A stretch of DNA of 14,191 nt, from positions 1 through 14,191 of the forward strand of contig JAENXH010000017.1 in assembly GCA_016649585.1 (NCBI GenBank), read 5' to 3'. A model generated the notes under the pieces. The model did no database searches and was not told the origin of the DNA. It saw only the letters and a list, made by a program, of their open reading frames with translations. This document shows, one piece after another, positions 8,049-13,979 of the stretch. How positions within the stretch are numbered: the first letter of the stretch is position 1; each line of letters starts with the position of its first letter. Source of the stretch: Methanosarcinales archaeon (GTDB lineage Archaea; Halobacteriota; Syntropharchaeia; Alkanophagales; Methanospirareceae). A program made the position numbers and the translations under genes.

Positions 8049-8909
8049 TCACACAAAAGAGTACGCCGGCCATGGTCCGGTGAAACGAACTGAGAAAGCT
8101 TCTTCGTTATCAATCTCCTCCAGTTCAGCCCCAAGCTCTTTATACCTATCCTCGGCTACAAGACAGGATAGGTTCATGATCATCTGCTTGTCCTTCTCAT
8201 CCGTCTTCTTCGTCTTCTCTACCACTATTTCTACAGCATGCTTCTTTATTCTCTCATAAAAATCTTTGAAATGTGAAACCATTCTGGATTCCATCTCTTT
8301 CTTTATCGCAATTTCAAGCTTTTGCTTATACATATAAGCAGTTCCGGGGCTCTTCGAGTCCATCTCTTCTTTTATCTTCTTGATTTCCTCACTTTCTGCT
8401 ACAATCTTCTCGCTCATCACCGATGGAATATAGAATATCTGCACTCCATATTCCTTTTTACCTCTTATCCGCTCTATCTTATCTTTTAAACTATCAAACT
8501 CATCTGCCATCCAGTTATTCAATACGTCCTTTGCAGGTACTTTCTCTTCTGGTTTTATTATTCTATCAAAACCAAACGGGATTACGGTGCCGAATTTTTC
8601 CTCTGCAATGTCCAGAACCTGCTGATGCGTCGTCACCCAAATCTTCACAACTTCTTCATCATCGCTTTTATACGGTTCCAGAGGAGAATCGTGGACGATT
8701 GCAGAAAGCCCATTATGAGGGATGGTATATACCGCGTTTTCTTCTATTCCTATCCGTCCAAGTTCGGTTTGTACATCTGCATCCGCTATTCCATACAGAT
8801 ACAGTCCCAACCCTTGATCCGATCCGGCATCCGTCGTTATGGTTGGTACATCTTCGCTTGCTGTTGCTGCTGATGCAACAGCCTCTTTAGGAGCTTCTTC
8901 TCTCTTCAT
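8049..8909 (-). CDS. gvpF: gas vesicle protein GvpF/GvpL family
   Basis: A 286-residue GvpF/L-type accessory protein, a family that takes part in gas vesicle nucleation and contacts the small shell proteins. Recognisable blocks are LYLYGIADAD after a 33-residue Ala/Glu/Thr-rich leader, HNGLSAIVHDSPLEPY, VTTHQQVLDIAEEKFGTVIPFGFDRII, a helical charged middle, and the C-terminal signature FSVRFTGPWPAYSFV (272-286). GvpF and GvpL are paralogous and only one copy is present, so the letter is uncertain. It is the last gene of the operon, 12 bp after gvpK. Its stop lies 11 bp from the convergent response regulator's restored stop. The start ATG 8909 has only a weak GATGAG site. The low-complexity leader is unusual; a later start would need another codon that I do not see in a good context. 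Confidence 0.92.
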   Translation of the reverse strand: MKREEAPKEAVASAATASEDVPTITTDAGSDQGLGLYLYGIADADVQTELGRIGIEENAVYTIPHNGLSAIVHDSPLEPYKSDDEEVVKIWVTTHQQVLDIAEEKFGTVIPFGFDRIIKPEEKVPAKDVLNNWMADEFDSLKDKIERIRGKKEYGVQIFYIPSVMSEKIVAESEEIKKIKEEMDSKSPGTAYMYKQKLEIAIKKEMESRMVSHFKDFYERIKKHAVEIVVEKTKKTDEKDKQMIMNLSCLVAEDRYKELGAELEEIDNEEAFSVRFTGPWPAYSFV

Positions 8910-8921
8910 CTCATCGTATTG

Positions 8922-9230
8922 CTATGTTTCCTCCATCAACTGACTTGGATTCACGATCTTGTCAATCACATCGTCCACGAGGTCATCCAAACCATCTCTT
9001 ACAGATTTTACGGTCTCTGTAATCCCTTGTTCCTCTTTTATTTCATCTATTACAACGTCAAGATCCATAAGAGCTTTACCGAGCCGCTCTATCTCCTCTT
9101 CACTTAAAACCCCGGATTCCATACGCTTTAACGCCTGCAGTTTAAGCACGTCCCTTATAACCTCCAGGAGTGCTATAACAAGCCCCAGGACTCCTTGCTT
9201 CAGATTATCCTCGTCAATATCAAGCACCAT
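8922..9230 (-). CDS. gvpK: gas vesicle protein GvpK
   Basis: A 102-residue protein with the GvpK core: LKQGVLGLVIALLEVIRDVLKLQALKRME, then SEEEIERLGKALMDLDVVIDEIKEEQGI. GvpK is a small, mostly helical accessory protein needed for gas vesicle formation in haloarchaea and bacteria; its exact task is unsettled. Its ATG at 9230 overlaps the last codons of gvpH by 11 nt, so translation is probably coupled, and no strong Shine-Dalgarno site is visible. A C-terminal tail (VRDGLDDLVDDVIDKIVNPSQ) extends past the conserved core. It is followed 12 bp later by gvpF/L. Confidence 0.92.
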   Translation of the reverse strand: MVLDIDEDNLKQGVLGLVIALLEVIRDVLKLQALKRMESGVLSEEEIERLGKALMDLDVVIDEIKEEQGITETVKSVRDGLDDLVDDVIDKIVNPSQLMEET

Positions 9231-9726
9231 TTTTCACAGCTTCTAATTCCAATATACCATTTTTGTATCGCTTTTTCATATCCTTAACATCGCATGGAAG
9301 CTCGATAGCCTTGTGGTATCTCCGTTCTTTAGTAGCAGCATCTATAACGATTTCCCTCCCGCTTAATTTTACCGTTATGTCCTCTTCACTTACGCCGGGT
9401 AACTCGGCTATCACCTTTATGCGATCCTTTTCATCAAAAACATCCACATTTGGTTCTACTATCTCTATCTTTGGCTTTACCTTTTCTTTTGGTTCAACTT
9501 TCTCCTCTTCTCCCACCAATGTTTTTATAGAATATCCATATTTAATCGTTGGTTTTGGAGAATAGCCCTTCTCCAACCTGTCCTTTATCTCCCTATCCGT
9601 CTCTTCTATCTTCCGCTCGAGTTCCGGCGATGTTTTCTTCAATTTTTTTACAAGCTTACCCATCCCAGGCAGAATCTCATCTACCACACCTTCAACTATG
9701 CTCTCATCATCTTTTTTATCCTTCAT
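9220..9726 (-). CDS. gvpH: gas vesicle protein GvpH, Hsp20-like
   Basis: A 168-residue protein with a charged, helical N-terminal half (about 1-90, rich in Lys and Glu) and a C-terminal alpha-crystallin-like domain (about 92-164): VDVFDEKDRIKVIAELPGV, EEDITVKLSGREIVIDA, and YKNGILELEAV at the end. This matches GvpH of haloarchaeal gas vesicle clusters, a small heat-shock-like protein thought to keep Gvp proteins soluble. A general Hsp20 is the alternative, but position between the other gvp genes favours GvpH. The start ATG 9726 is preceded by AGAGGAGGATC, a strong ribosome site lying inside the last codons of the upstream gene, with a 2-nt gap between stop and start. Confidence 0.88.
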   Translation of the reverse strand: MKDKKDDESIVEGVVDEILPGMGKLVKKLKKTSPELERKIEETDREIKDRLEKGYSPKPTIKYGYSIKTLVGEEEKVEPKEKVKPKIEIVEPNVDVFDEKDRIKVIAELPGVSEEDITVKLSGREIVIDAATKERRYHKAIELPCDVKDMKKRYKNGILELEAVKNGA

Positions 9727-9728
9727 GA

Positions 9729-9932
9729 TTACGATCCTCCTCTTAGTTTCATTTTTATATAAACTGTCTTCTTTCCTTCGACCTCCGCGACTCCAATCTC
9801 TGTTTTCTCTGTTTCCAGACCAAGTATATGTGTTTTCAACGGTTTTATCTCGTTTGTCTTATCGGGAACTTTTATATCTAAATCAACATGTTTTATCGCA
9901 TCCAGTATGGATTTGGATTTTCTTTTCGTCAT
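9729..9932 (-). CDS. small basic protein of unknown function in the gas vesicle operon
   Basis: I do not recognise this 67-residue protein. It begins MTKRKSKSILDAIKHVDLDI and ends YIKMKLRGGS; it is Lys-rich and probably basic, with a predicted beta-strand pair near the end (IGVAEVEGKKTVYIKMKL). It has no cysteine, signal peptide or membrane segment. The start is well fixed: the ATPase stop is followed by one base and then ATG 9932, and a perfect GGAGGTGAT lies 7 nt before it, encoded in the last codons of the ATPase. Longer in-frame starts up to 9965 would lie before this site and inside the ATPase gene. Its position next to gvpH recalls haloarchaeal gvpI, also small and basic, but I see no sequence likeness. 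Confidence 0.7.
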   Translation of the reverse strand: MTKRKSKSILDAIKHVDLDIKVPDKTNEIKPLKTHILGLETEKTEIGVAEVEGKKTVYIKMKLRGGS

Positions 9933-9933
9933 T

Positions 9934-10941
9934 TTATTCATCACCTCCATAGAGCATGTCTGCATATTTTGAGATTGCTTCCAAGCCCTTCACCTCGTCA
10001 GGGAAAAGGGGTACCTCAATTATTTTTATCGCCCCTTTGTATCTTTTGTGCAGTTCGTCTATGTGGCGTTGCTGCATTTTCCTCCTCGAAGCGCAGAATT
10101 TACATTCGCTTTCAGGAACTACGCCATTTATTATCATACGCCTGATTGAGATGTGTTGTTCATCGAGAAACACCTTTAGCCGCTCAGTCTGATATAAAGC
10201 TAATGCTTCTGGTATGACTACGGGCACAAACTCAGTCTTATTAGCATTGGATAGTACAGCTTTGACGCTTTCAGCGGTCTCTTTAAGCTCGACCAGGGCA
10301 TCCGAGATGGCATCCTTTGATGTATCCCGGTCAAACCATGTCTTAATTGTGTTCAAGACACTGGATAGCCTTGAGTGCAGTTTGATCAACCCAGTTGCAT
10401 ACTTATCAATGGTGGTTGGAAGGAAGAGTAAGCGTAGTGTGTGCCCGGTTGGCGCGGTATCCCAGACAATCACGTCATAACCTTCAGTCATGGAATTCAT
10501 TACTTGGTCCATCGCAAATAACTCATCGAATCCTGGTGCCACTTCATTTGGTATGTCATCGAGTGCTTCTTTCTCAATGGGCATGATGGTAGAGAGCGTA
10601 TCCAAAATAATACCGCCATATTTATCCTTGAAGTTCTCAACATACGCCGTAGCGTCTATCTCCAGTGCATGAAGATTCTCTTTTATTTCTGTGAGTTCCC
10701 CGCCTATCTCTTTATCGAAGATGTCTGATAAAGAAGGGGCAGGGTCACTTGAAACTACGAGCACCTTTTTGCCCTTATTTGCGAGATGAAGAGCGGTAGC
10801 AGAGGCAACCGTTGTCTTTCCAACGCCACCCTTACCCCCAAAGAGTATGAGTTTTGTATCGCTCTTTGCTATCTCTTCTATTTTTACAGTAACTTCAGAG
10901 ACAGATTTTTTTTTTTCTTCTTCCTTTTTCTTCTGCACCAT
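9934..10941 (-). CDS. ArsA/Get3-family ATPase in the gas vesicle operon
   Basis: A single-domain 335-residue ATPase of the ArsA/Get3 (TRC40) family. After a Lys/Glu-rich leader it shows the deviant P loop FGGKGGVGKTT, switch I SSDPAPSLSDIF, switch II WDTAPTGHTLR, the base-contacting IINGVVPE, a CxxC pair (ECKFC) as in zinc-bridged Get3 dimers, and VPLFPDEVKG near the end. Known relatives target tail-anchored proteins or power arsenite pumps; no ArsB, ArsC or ArsD is nearby. Its place inside the operon suggests a chaperone-like job on hydrophobic Gvp shell proteins, which is inference. A GTG at 10950 is possible, but AGGTGAC stands 4 nt before ATG 10941, which I prefer. It is not the AAA+ protein GvpN. 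Confidence 0.9.
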   Translation of the reverse strand: MVQKKKEEEKKKSVSEVTVKIEEIAKSDTKLILFGGKGGVGKTTVASATALHLANKGKKVLVVSSDPAPSLSDIFDKEIGGELTEIKENLHALEIDATAYVENFKDKYGGIILDTLSTIMPIEKEALDDIPNEVAPGFDELFAMDQVMNSMTEGYDVIVWDTAPTGHTLRLLFLPTTIDKYATGLIKLHSRLSSVLNTIKTWFDRDTSKDAISDALVELKETAESVKAVLSNANKTEFVPVVIPEALALYQTERLKVFLDEQHISIRRMIINGVVPESECKFCASRRKMQQRHIDELHKRYKGAIKIIEVPLFPDEVKGLEAISKYADMLYGGDE

Positions 10942-10979
10942 TTTCGTCACCTCTATAGGCCTATTTCAAGCGTTGAGTC

Positions 10980-11279
10980 TTATTGTTGAACCATTTTCTC
11001 CTTTTGCACAACCTCTTCGCCTTCCACCATTGGCGGTTTGTCAATCTCGTTTCTTCTTCGCTCTTCTGTCGCGATAGCCCTCTGAGCAGCATCCCAATCC
11101 TCCCAGATACCATACCTGAGCATTGTGTCCACCGAAGCAATCGCAGCCCTTAGATTTATCCCGATCAGAGGAATCCCTGCGAGTGAAATGATAACATCGG
11201 CATTCAGCATCACGCCTTTCTCCAGTATCCTATCAAGCAGGTCTACGAGTGTAGCCTTAGTATCACAATTCGGCTCCAT
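10980..11279 (-). CDS. gvpM: gas vesicle protein GvpM (GvpA/J/M family)
   Basis: A 99-residue minor shell-type protein. The GvpA/J/M core covers about residues 10-60: TLVDLLDRILEKGVMLNADV, then IISLAGIPLIGINLRAAIASVDTML, then RYGIWEDWDAAQRA. The MEP... start, the NADV/AGIPLIGI wording and the W-containing end of the core resemble haloarchaeal GvpM more than GvpA, as I recall those sequences. Such proteins are hydrophobic and are thought to act in the nucleation complex with GvpF and GvpL rather than form the bulk wall. The tail (60-99) is charged. ATG 11279 follows the gvpJ stop after one base, and the GGAGT ribosome site sits in the gvpJ tail. A gap of 38 bp separates it from the ATPase start. 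Confidence 0.88.
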   Translation of the reverse strand: MEPNCDTKATLVDLLDRILEKGVMLNADVIISLAGIPLIGINLRAAIASVDTMLRYGIWEDWDAAQRAIATEERRRNEIDKPPMVEGEEVVQKEKMVQQ

Positions 11280-11280
11280 A

Positions 11281-11649
11281 TTACTCCGTCACAAGCTCTT
11301 GCTTCTGTTTTTGCGCTCCCTTTGCCTTCGCGCTTATCCATCCACACCACGGACAGCCTTCATCTAGCAATTCTTCAACGGAAACATTTTTTCCGCACTG
11401 CGGGCATTCTTCCTTCCCTACCCCTGCCTCCTGCCATGCCGGAGCTTTATAGTTTGTTCCCGACGGGAATTCTAAGCCGCACTTTGCAGCGGTCTCAAAA
11501 GAAGCGAGCGCAATTCTCGCCTTTATGCCGAGGAGTTCGATACCTACGAGACTTACGGTGATATCTGCGTTTATCACCAGCCCCTTATCCAATATCCGCT
11601 CAATCACATCGACCAACGTCGATGGCTCATGTGTTGCTTGAAGTACCAT
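11281..11649 (-). CDS. gvpJ: GvpJ-like gas vesicle protein with C-terminal zinc-ribbon-like tail
   Basis: A 122-residue protein and the first gene of the operon. Residues about 10-65 are a GvpA/J/M core (STLVDVIERILDKGLVINAD, then ITVSLVGIELLGIKARIALA), ending SFETAAKCGLEFPSGT, which I place with GvpJ because of the ASFETAA.GLEFP wording. Then comes a short linker and four cysteines in two knuckles, ECPQCG (C82, C85) and GCPWCGW (C99, C102), 13 residues apart: a rubredoxin or zinc-ribbon pattern that I do not know from GvpJ. A Lys/Gln tail follows. The ATG at 11649 is preceded by GGTGG at 4 nt; a GTG at 11664 would add five residues. If it is instead the main shell protein GvpA, the tail would be still more surprising. 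Confidence 0.85.
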   Translation of the reverse strand: MVLQATHEPSTLVDVIERILDKGLVINADITVSLVGIELLGIKARIALASFETAAKCGLEFPSGTNYKAPAWQEAGVGKEECPQCGKNVSVEELLDEGCPWCGWISAKAKGAQKQKQELVTE

Positions 11650-11680
11650 CTTACCACCATACACCTTTAGTATTTATGAG

Positions 11681-11707
11681 TATAAAAAGCTTACGAAAAT
11701 ATAAAAG
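11681..11707. promoter_or_regulatory. divergent promoter pair between gvpJ and the regulator gene
   Basis: Two near-identical AT boxes, TATAAAAAGC (11681-11690) and TATAAAAGC (11700-11708), lie about 19 bp apart. Read on the minus strand, the first (TTTTTATA) would place a transcription start near 11660, just before gvpJ. Read on the plus strand, the second would place one near 11730, about 22 nt before the regulator ATG. Assignment of each box to a gene is inferred from spacing. Confidence 0.5.
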
Positions 11708-11724
11708 CGATACAAAAATTATTT

Positions 11725-11753
11725 ATGGTACTACCTTGTATAATACTGACCAT
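11725..11753. promoter_or_regulatory. possible operator, short inverted repeat
   Basis: ATGGT (11725-11729) and ACCAT (11749-11753) form an inverted pair around the expected regulator transcription start; the inner sequence GTACTA/TAATAC is a weaker second pair. It could bind the adjacent winged-helix protein for autoregulation. Five-base arms are common by chance, so support is weak. Confidence 0.2.
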
Positions 11754-12312
11754 GGAACTAACAAAAGTGGACAAGGCGTTGCTAAACCCGAGCAGGTTTC
11801 ACATCTATCTCTATCTTCTGAGAAGCGGCCCCAAAAGTGTAACTAATATCGCAAAGGGCATCGAAATTGTAGACGCCGAGACGAAAGGAGTGAAGAAGCT
11901 CTCTAAGTCTGCCATATCAAAGCATTGCCTGATTCTCGAAGATGCCGGTCTGCTGATCCCTAAAGCGATATTCAGGGGTAACAAGGGGATAAGTAAAGTT
12001 TACCGGGCTACACAGCGACCAAGATGGGAAGAATTCGCAATAATTAGAGGGCTGGACCCGAAGGAGCTGCCTGATGACGTGTATGATAAAATGGACGAAC
12101 TCGCACAGCATCCGAAGTATCTGAAAATCGTTGAAGAGGAGATCCCGGAGATAAGAGAGATAAGTTTGATCAGGCAGAAGGAGCGTCTGGACAGCCTGCT
12201 GTTTGATAAAAAGGAAGAAATCTTTGGAAGGATTGAAAATGATGCTGAGATTAGACCTCTCTTTGAGCAAGGATTCAAGCGCTACTTCAGATTCCTTATG
12301 GGATTGGATTAA
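11752..12312 (+). CDS. winged-helix transcriptional regulator, ArsR-like, divergent from the gvp operon
   Basis: A 186-residue DNA-binding protein. Residues about 1-75 form a winged helix-turn-helix: LNPSRFHIYLYLLRSGPKSVTNIAKGI, then LSKSAISKHCLILEDAGLLIPKA as the recognition helix region, and a wing near KGISKVYRATQRP. The C-terminal half is helical and charged (LPDDVYDKMDELAQHPKYLKIVEEEIPEI...) and may dimerise or sense a signal; no cysteine-pair metal site is visible. I choose ATG 11752 over ATG 11725, because the TATA-like box at 11700 would put the transcription start at about 11730. Its divergent position with only about 100 bp between the starts makes it the likely regulator of the gas vesicle operon; whether it represses or activates cannot be told. 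It ends 25 bp before the next promoter box. Confidence 0.8.
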   Translation: MELTKVDKALLNPSRFHIYLYLLRSGPKSVTNIAKGIEIVDAETKGVKKLSKSAISKHCLILEDAGLLIPKAIFRGNKGISKVYRATQRPRWEEFAIIRGLDPKELPDDVYDKMDELAQHPKYLKIVEEEIPEIREISLIRQKERLDSLLFDKKEEIFGRIENDAEIRPLFEQGFKRYFRFLMGLD

Positions 12313-12336
12313 TTATTCAATATCTTGCGTGGAGAC

Positions 12337-12344
12337 TTTAAATA
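12337..12344 (+). promoter_or_regulatory. putative TATA box of the leader-peptide and hybrid kinase genes
   Basis: TTTAAATA preceded by GGAGAC fits an archaeal BRE-TATA pair. It would start transcription near 12366, about 35 nt before the ATG at 12400. Confidence 0.5.
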
Positions 12345-12399
12345 GGTGATAAAACTTGTACTTGTTATGAGTGAAATACGGACATAGGGGGTGTGAGAG

Positions 12400-12465
12400 A
12401 TGAGCAGAGGAAAGATAGAAGGAACGTTGAGAAAGCCCAGCCATGGCGGTGATGGTCATGGTTGA
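12400..12465 (+). CDS. possible 21-residue leader peptide overlapping the hybrid kinase start
   Basis: A short frame, MSRGKIEGTLRKPSHGG followed by DGHG, has its own ribosome site GGGGGTG (12387-12393) 6 nt before ATG 12400. Its last codons spell out the GGCGGTGAT site of the next gene, and its TGA (12463-12465) lies just inside that gene, whose ATG is at 12458. This arrangement is typical of translational coupling. The peptide is basic with a Gly/His end, and I do not recognise it. Chance is possible at this length. Confidence 0.4.
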   Translation: MSRGKIEGTLRKPSHGGDGHG

Positions 12466-13815
12466 AACTAAGCTTTTGATTGTAGATGATGAGCAAATAA
12501 TATGCGAGGCCCTTGCTGAAATATTCCATGAGAAGGGTTACAGTGCTGCCACAGCTACTACGGGTCGTGAGGCAATTGATATAAGGTAAAGCAGACTGAC
12601 TTCAATGCTGCTCTGATTGACATTAAGCTCCCTGACATGGATGGAACCACGCTCCTGAAGAAGTTCAAAATAGGTTATCCCGCGATGGTGTGCATTATTA
12701 TCACGGGTTATGCCTCCGTTCAGAATGCGATCAATGCTTTAGAAGCGGGTGCCAGCGGATATTTCGTCAAGCCTCTGGTCATAGAGGAAGTGATTCATCG
12801 AGTTGAAGAAGCGCTGGAGACACAACGCCTGCAACAGAAGCTCAAGGAGAGCGAGGAAAGATTGAGCAGTTTCATGGACTCGGCGACTGATGGCTTTGCC
12901 CTTTACGATTCTGAGTTGAATTTGGTTGAGATAAACAAGGCTGCATCGGCGATGTTTCCACAAGGGACAACAAAAGAGGAGTTTATAGGCAAGAACATTT
13001 TTGAGATAGCCCCCGGTCTTAAGGAAACAGGTAAATACGACCAGTATCTGCAAGTTCTGAAGACCGGGAAACCATTCTTTGTAGATGAGCTTGTTCTTAA
13101 TCCCGAATTCGGGGATAGAGATTTAAGTGTGAATGCTTTCAAAGTAGGTGATGGTTTAGGAATTATTACCACCGACATCACCGCGCGAAAGCGTACGGAA
13201 GAGGAGCGAGAGCGTCTTCTAAAAGAACTTGAAGCAAAGAACAGAGAACTGGGACGGTTCACCTACACCGTCTCTCACGACTTACGGTCGCCGCTTGTTA
13301 CCATACAAGGGTTCACCGACATGGTCCAAACAGATTTAGCACAGAATGAAGTAGAAAAAGCGAAAGACAATTTGAAGTTTATAGATAAAGCCGCCACAAA
13401 GATGGAGAAACTTTTGAGTGACACACTACAACTCTCTCGCATCGGGCGTATAGCGAATCCGCCAGAAGAGGTACCATTCGGTGAAATTGTTGCCGAAGCA
13501 CTGGAGCAGACCGCAGAGCAGATAAAATCAAGTGGCGTTGAGATATCCGTGGCTGAGGACTTCCCTACTGTTCACGTGGACCGAATGCGGATAGCTGAGG
13601 TGCTGGTAAACCTGATTACAAACAGCATAAATTACAGGGGCGACCAGCCGCATCTGAAAATAGAGATCGGGCATCGTGAGGTTGACGAAGAATCCGTGTT
13701 CTTTGTGCAGGATAATGGTATAGGAATCGATCCCAGTCAGCAAGAGAAGGTGTTCGATTTGTTCTACCAGGTGGACACGAATAGCAAGGTCTGTTTTACG
13801 CTGCCCGTGGTGTAA
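12458..13815 (+). pseudogene. hybrid sensor kinase (receiver-PAS-HisKA-HATPase), frameshifted and lacking the G2 box
   Basis: ATG 12458 follows GGCGGTGAT by 4 nt and starts a receiver domain (ETKLLIVDDEQIICEAL) that stops at a TAA at 12587-12589. The frame from there on continues the same domain: phospho-Asp in AALIDIKLPDMDG, Thr in IITGYAS, Lys in YFVKPL. One added A before 12585 would join them as EAIDIKVKQTDFN. Then come a PAS domain (FMDSATDGFALYDSELN onward), a coiled linker, the HisKA box YTVSHDLRSPL, and an ATPase domain with N box NLITNSINYRG, G1 DNGIGID and F box FDLFYQV. The sequence then jumps from VDTNSK straight to VCFTLPVV, so the G2 glycine loop and following helix and strand, roughly 35 residues, are missing. 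The open part alone spans 12637-13815. ATP binding is probably lost. Confidence 0.8.
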
Positions 13816-13951
13816 AGGAACACATTCAAGTAGGAAATAACAAGGGGTTGTAAAGTTATTGAGTATTTTCCGTAGAATTAAAAATTGCGTCTTTTTTCTC
13901 GATGTCTATAGAGAATTTCGAAAAACCCTTATGGTGAGCATACAAATTTTT

Positions 13952-13977
13952 TATATGATCATACATATAATCATATA
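13952..13977. repeat. 8-bp inverted repeat upstream of the transposase
   Basis: TATATGAT (13952-13959) and ATCATATA (13970-13977) form a perfect inverted pair with a 10-bp spacer, ending 2 bp before the transposase ATG. It may be a promoter-operator element or a hairpin in the transposase mRNA. Confidence 0.45.
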
Positions 13978-13979
13978 TC

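Noticed and set aside
9934..10941. Calling the ATPase GvpN
   Set aside because: GvpN is an AAA+ protein with a standard Walker A; this protein has the deviant GKGGVGKTT loop, the DTAPTGHTLR switch and the CxxC of ArsA/Get3.
10980..11649. Calling either GvpA/J/M protein the main wall protein GvpA
   Set aside because: Both have long charged or cysteine-bearing tails and core wording (NADV, AGIPLIGI; ASFETAA, LEFP) closer to GvpM and GvpJ.
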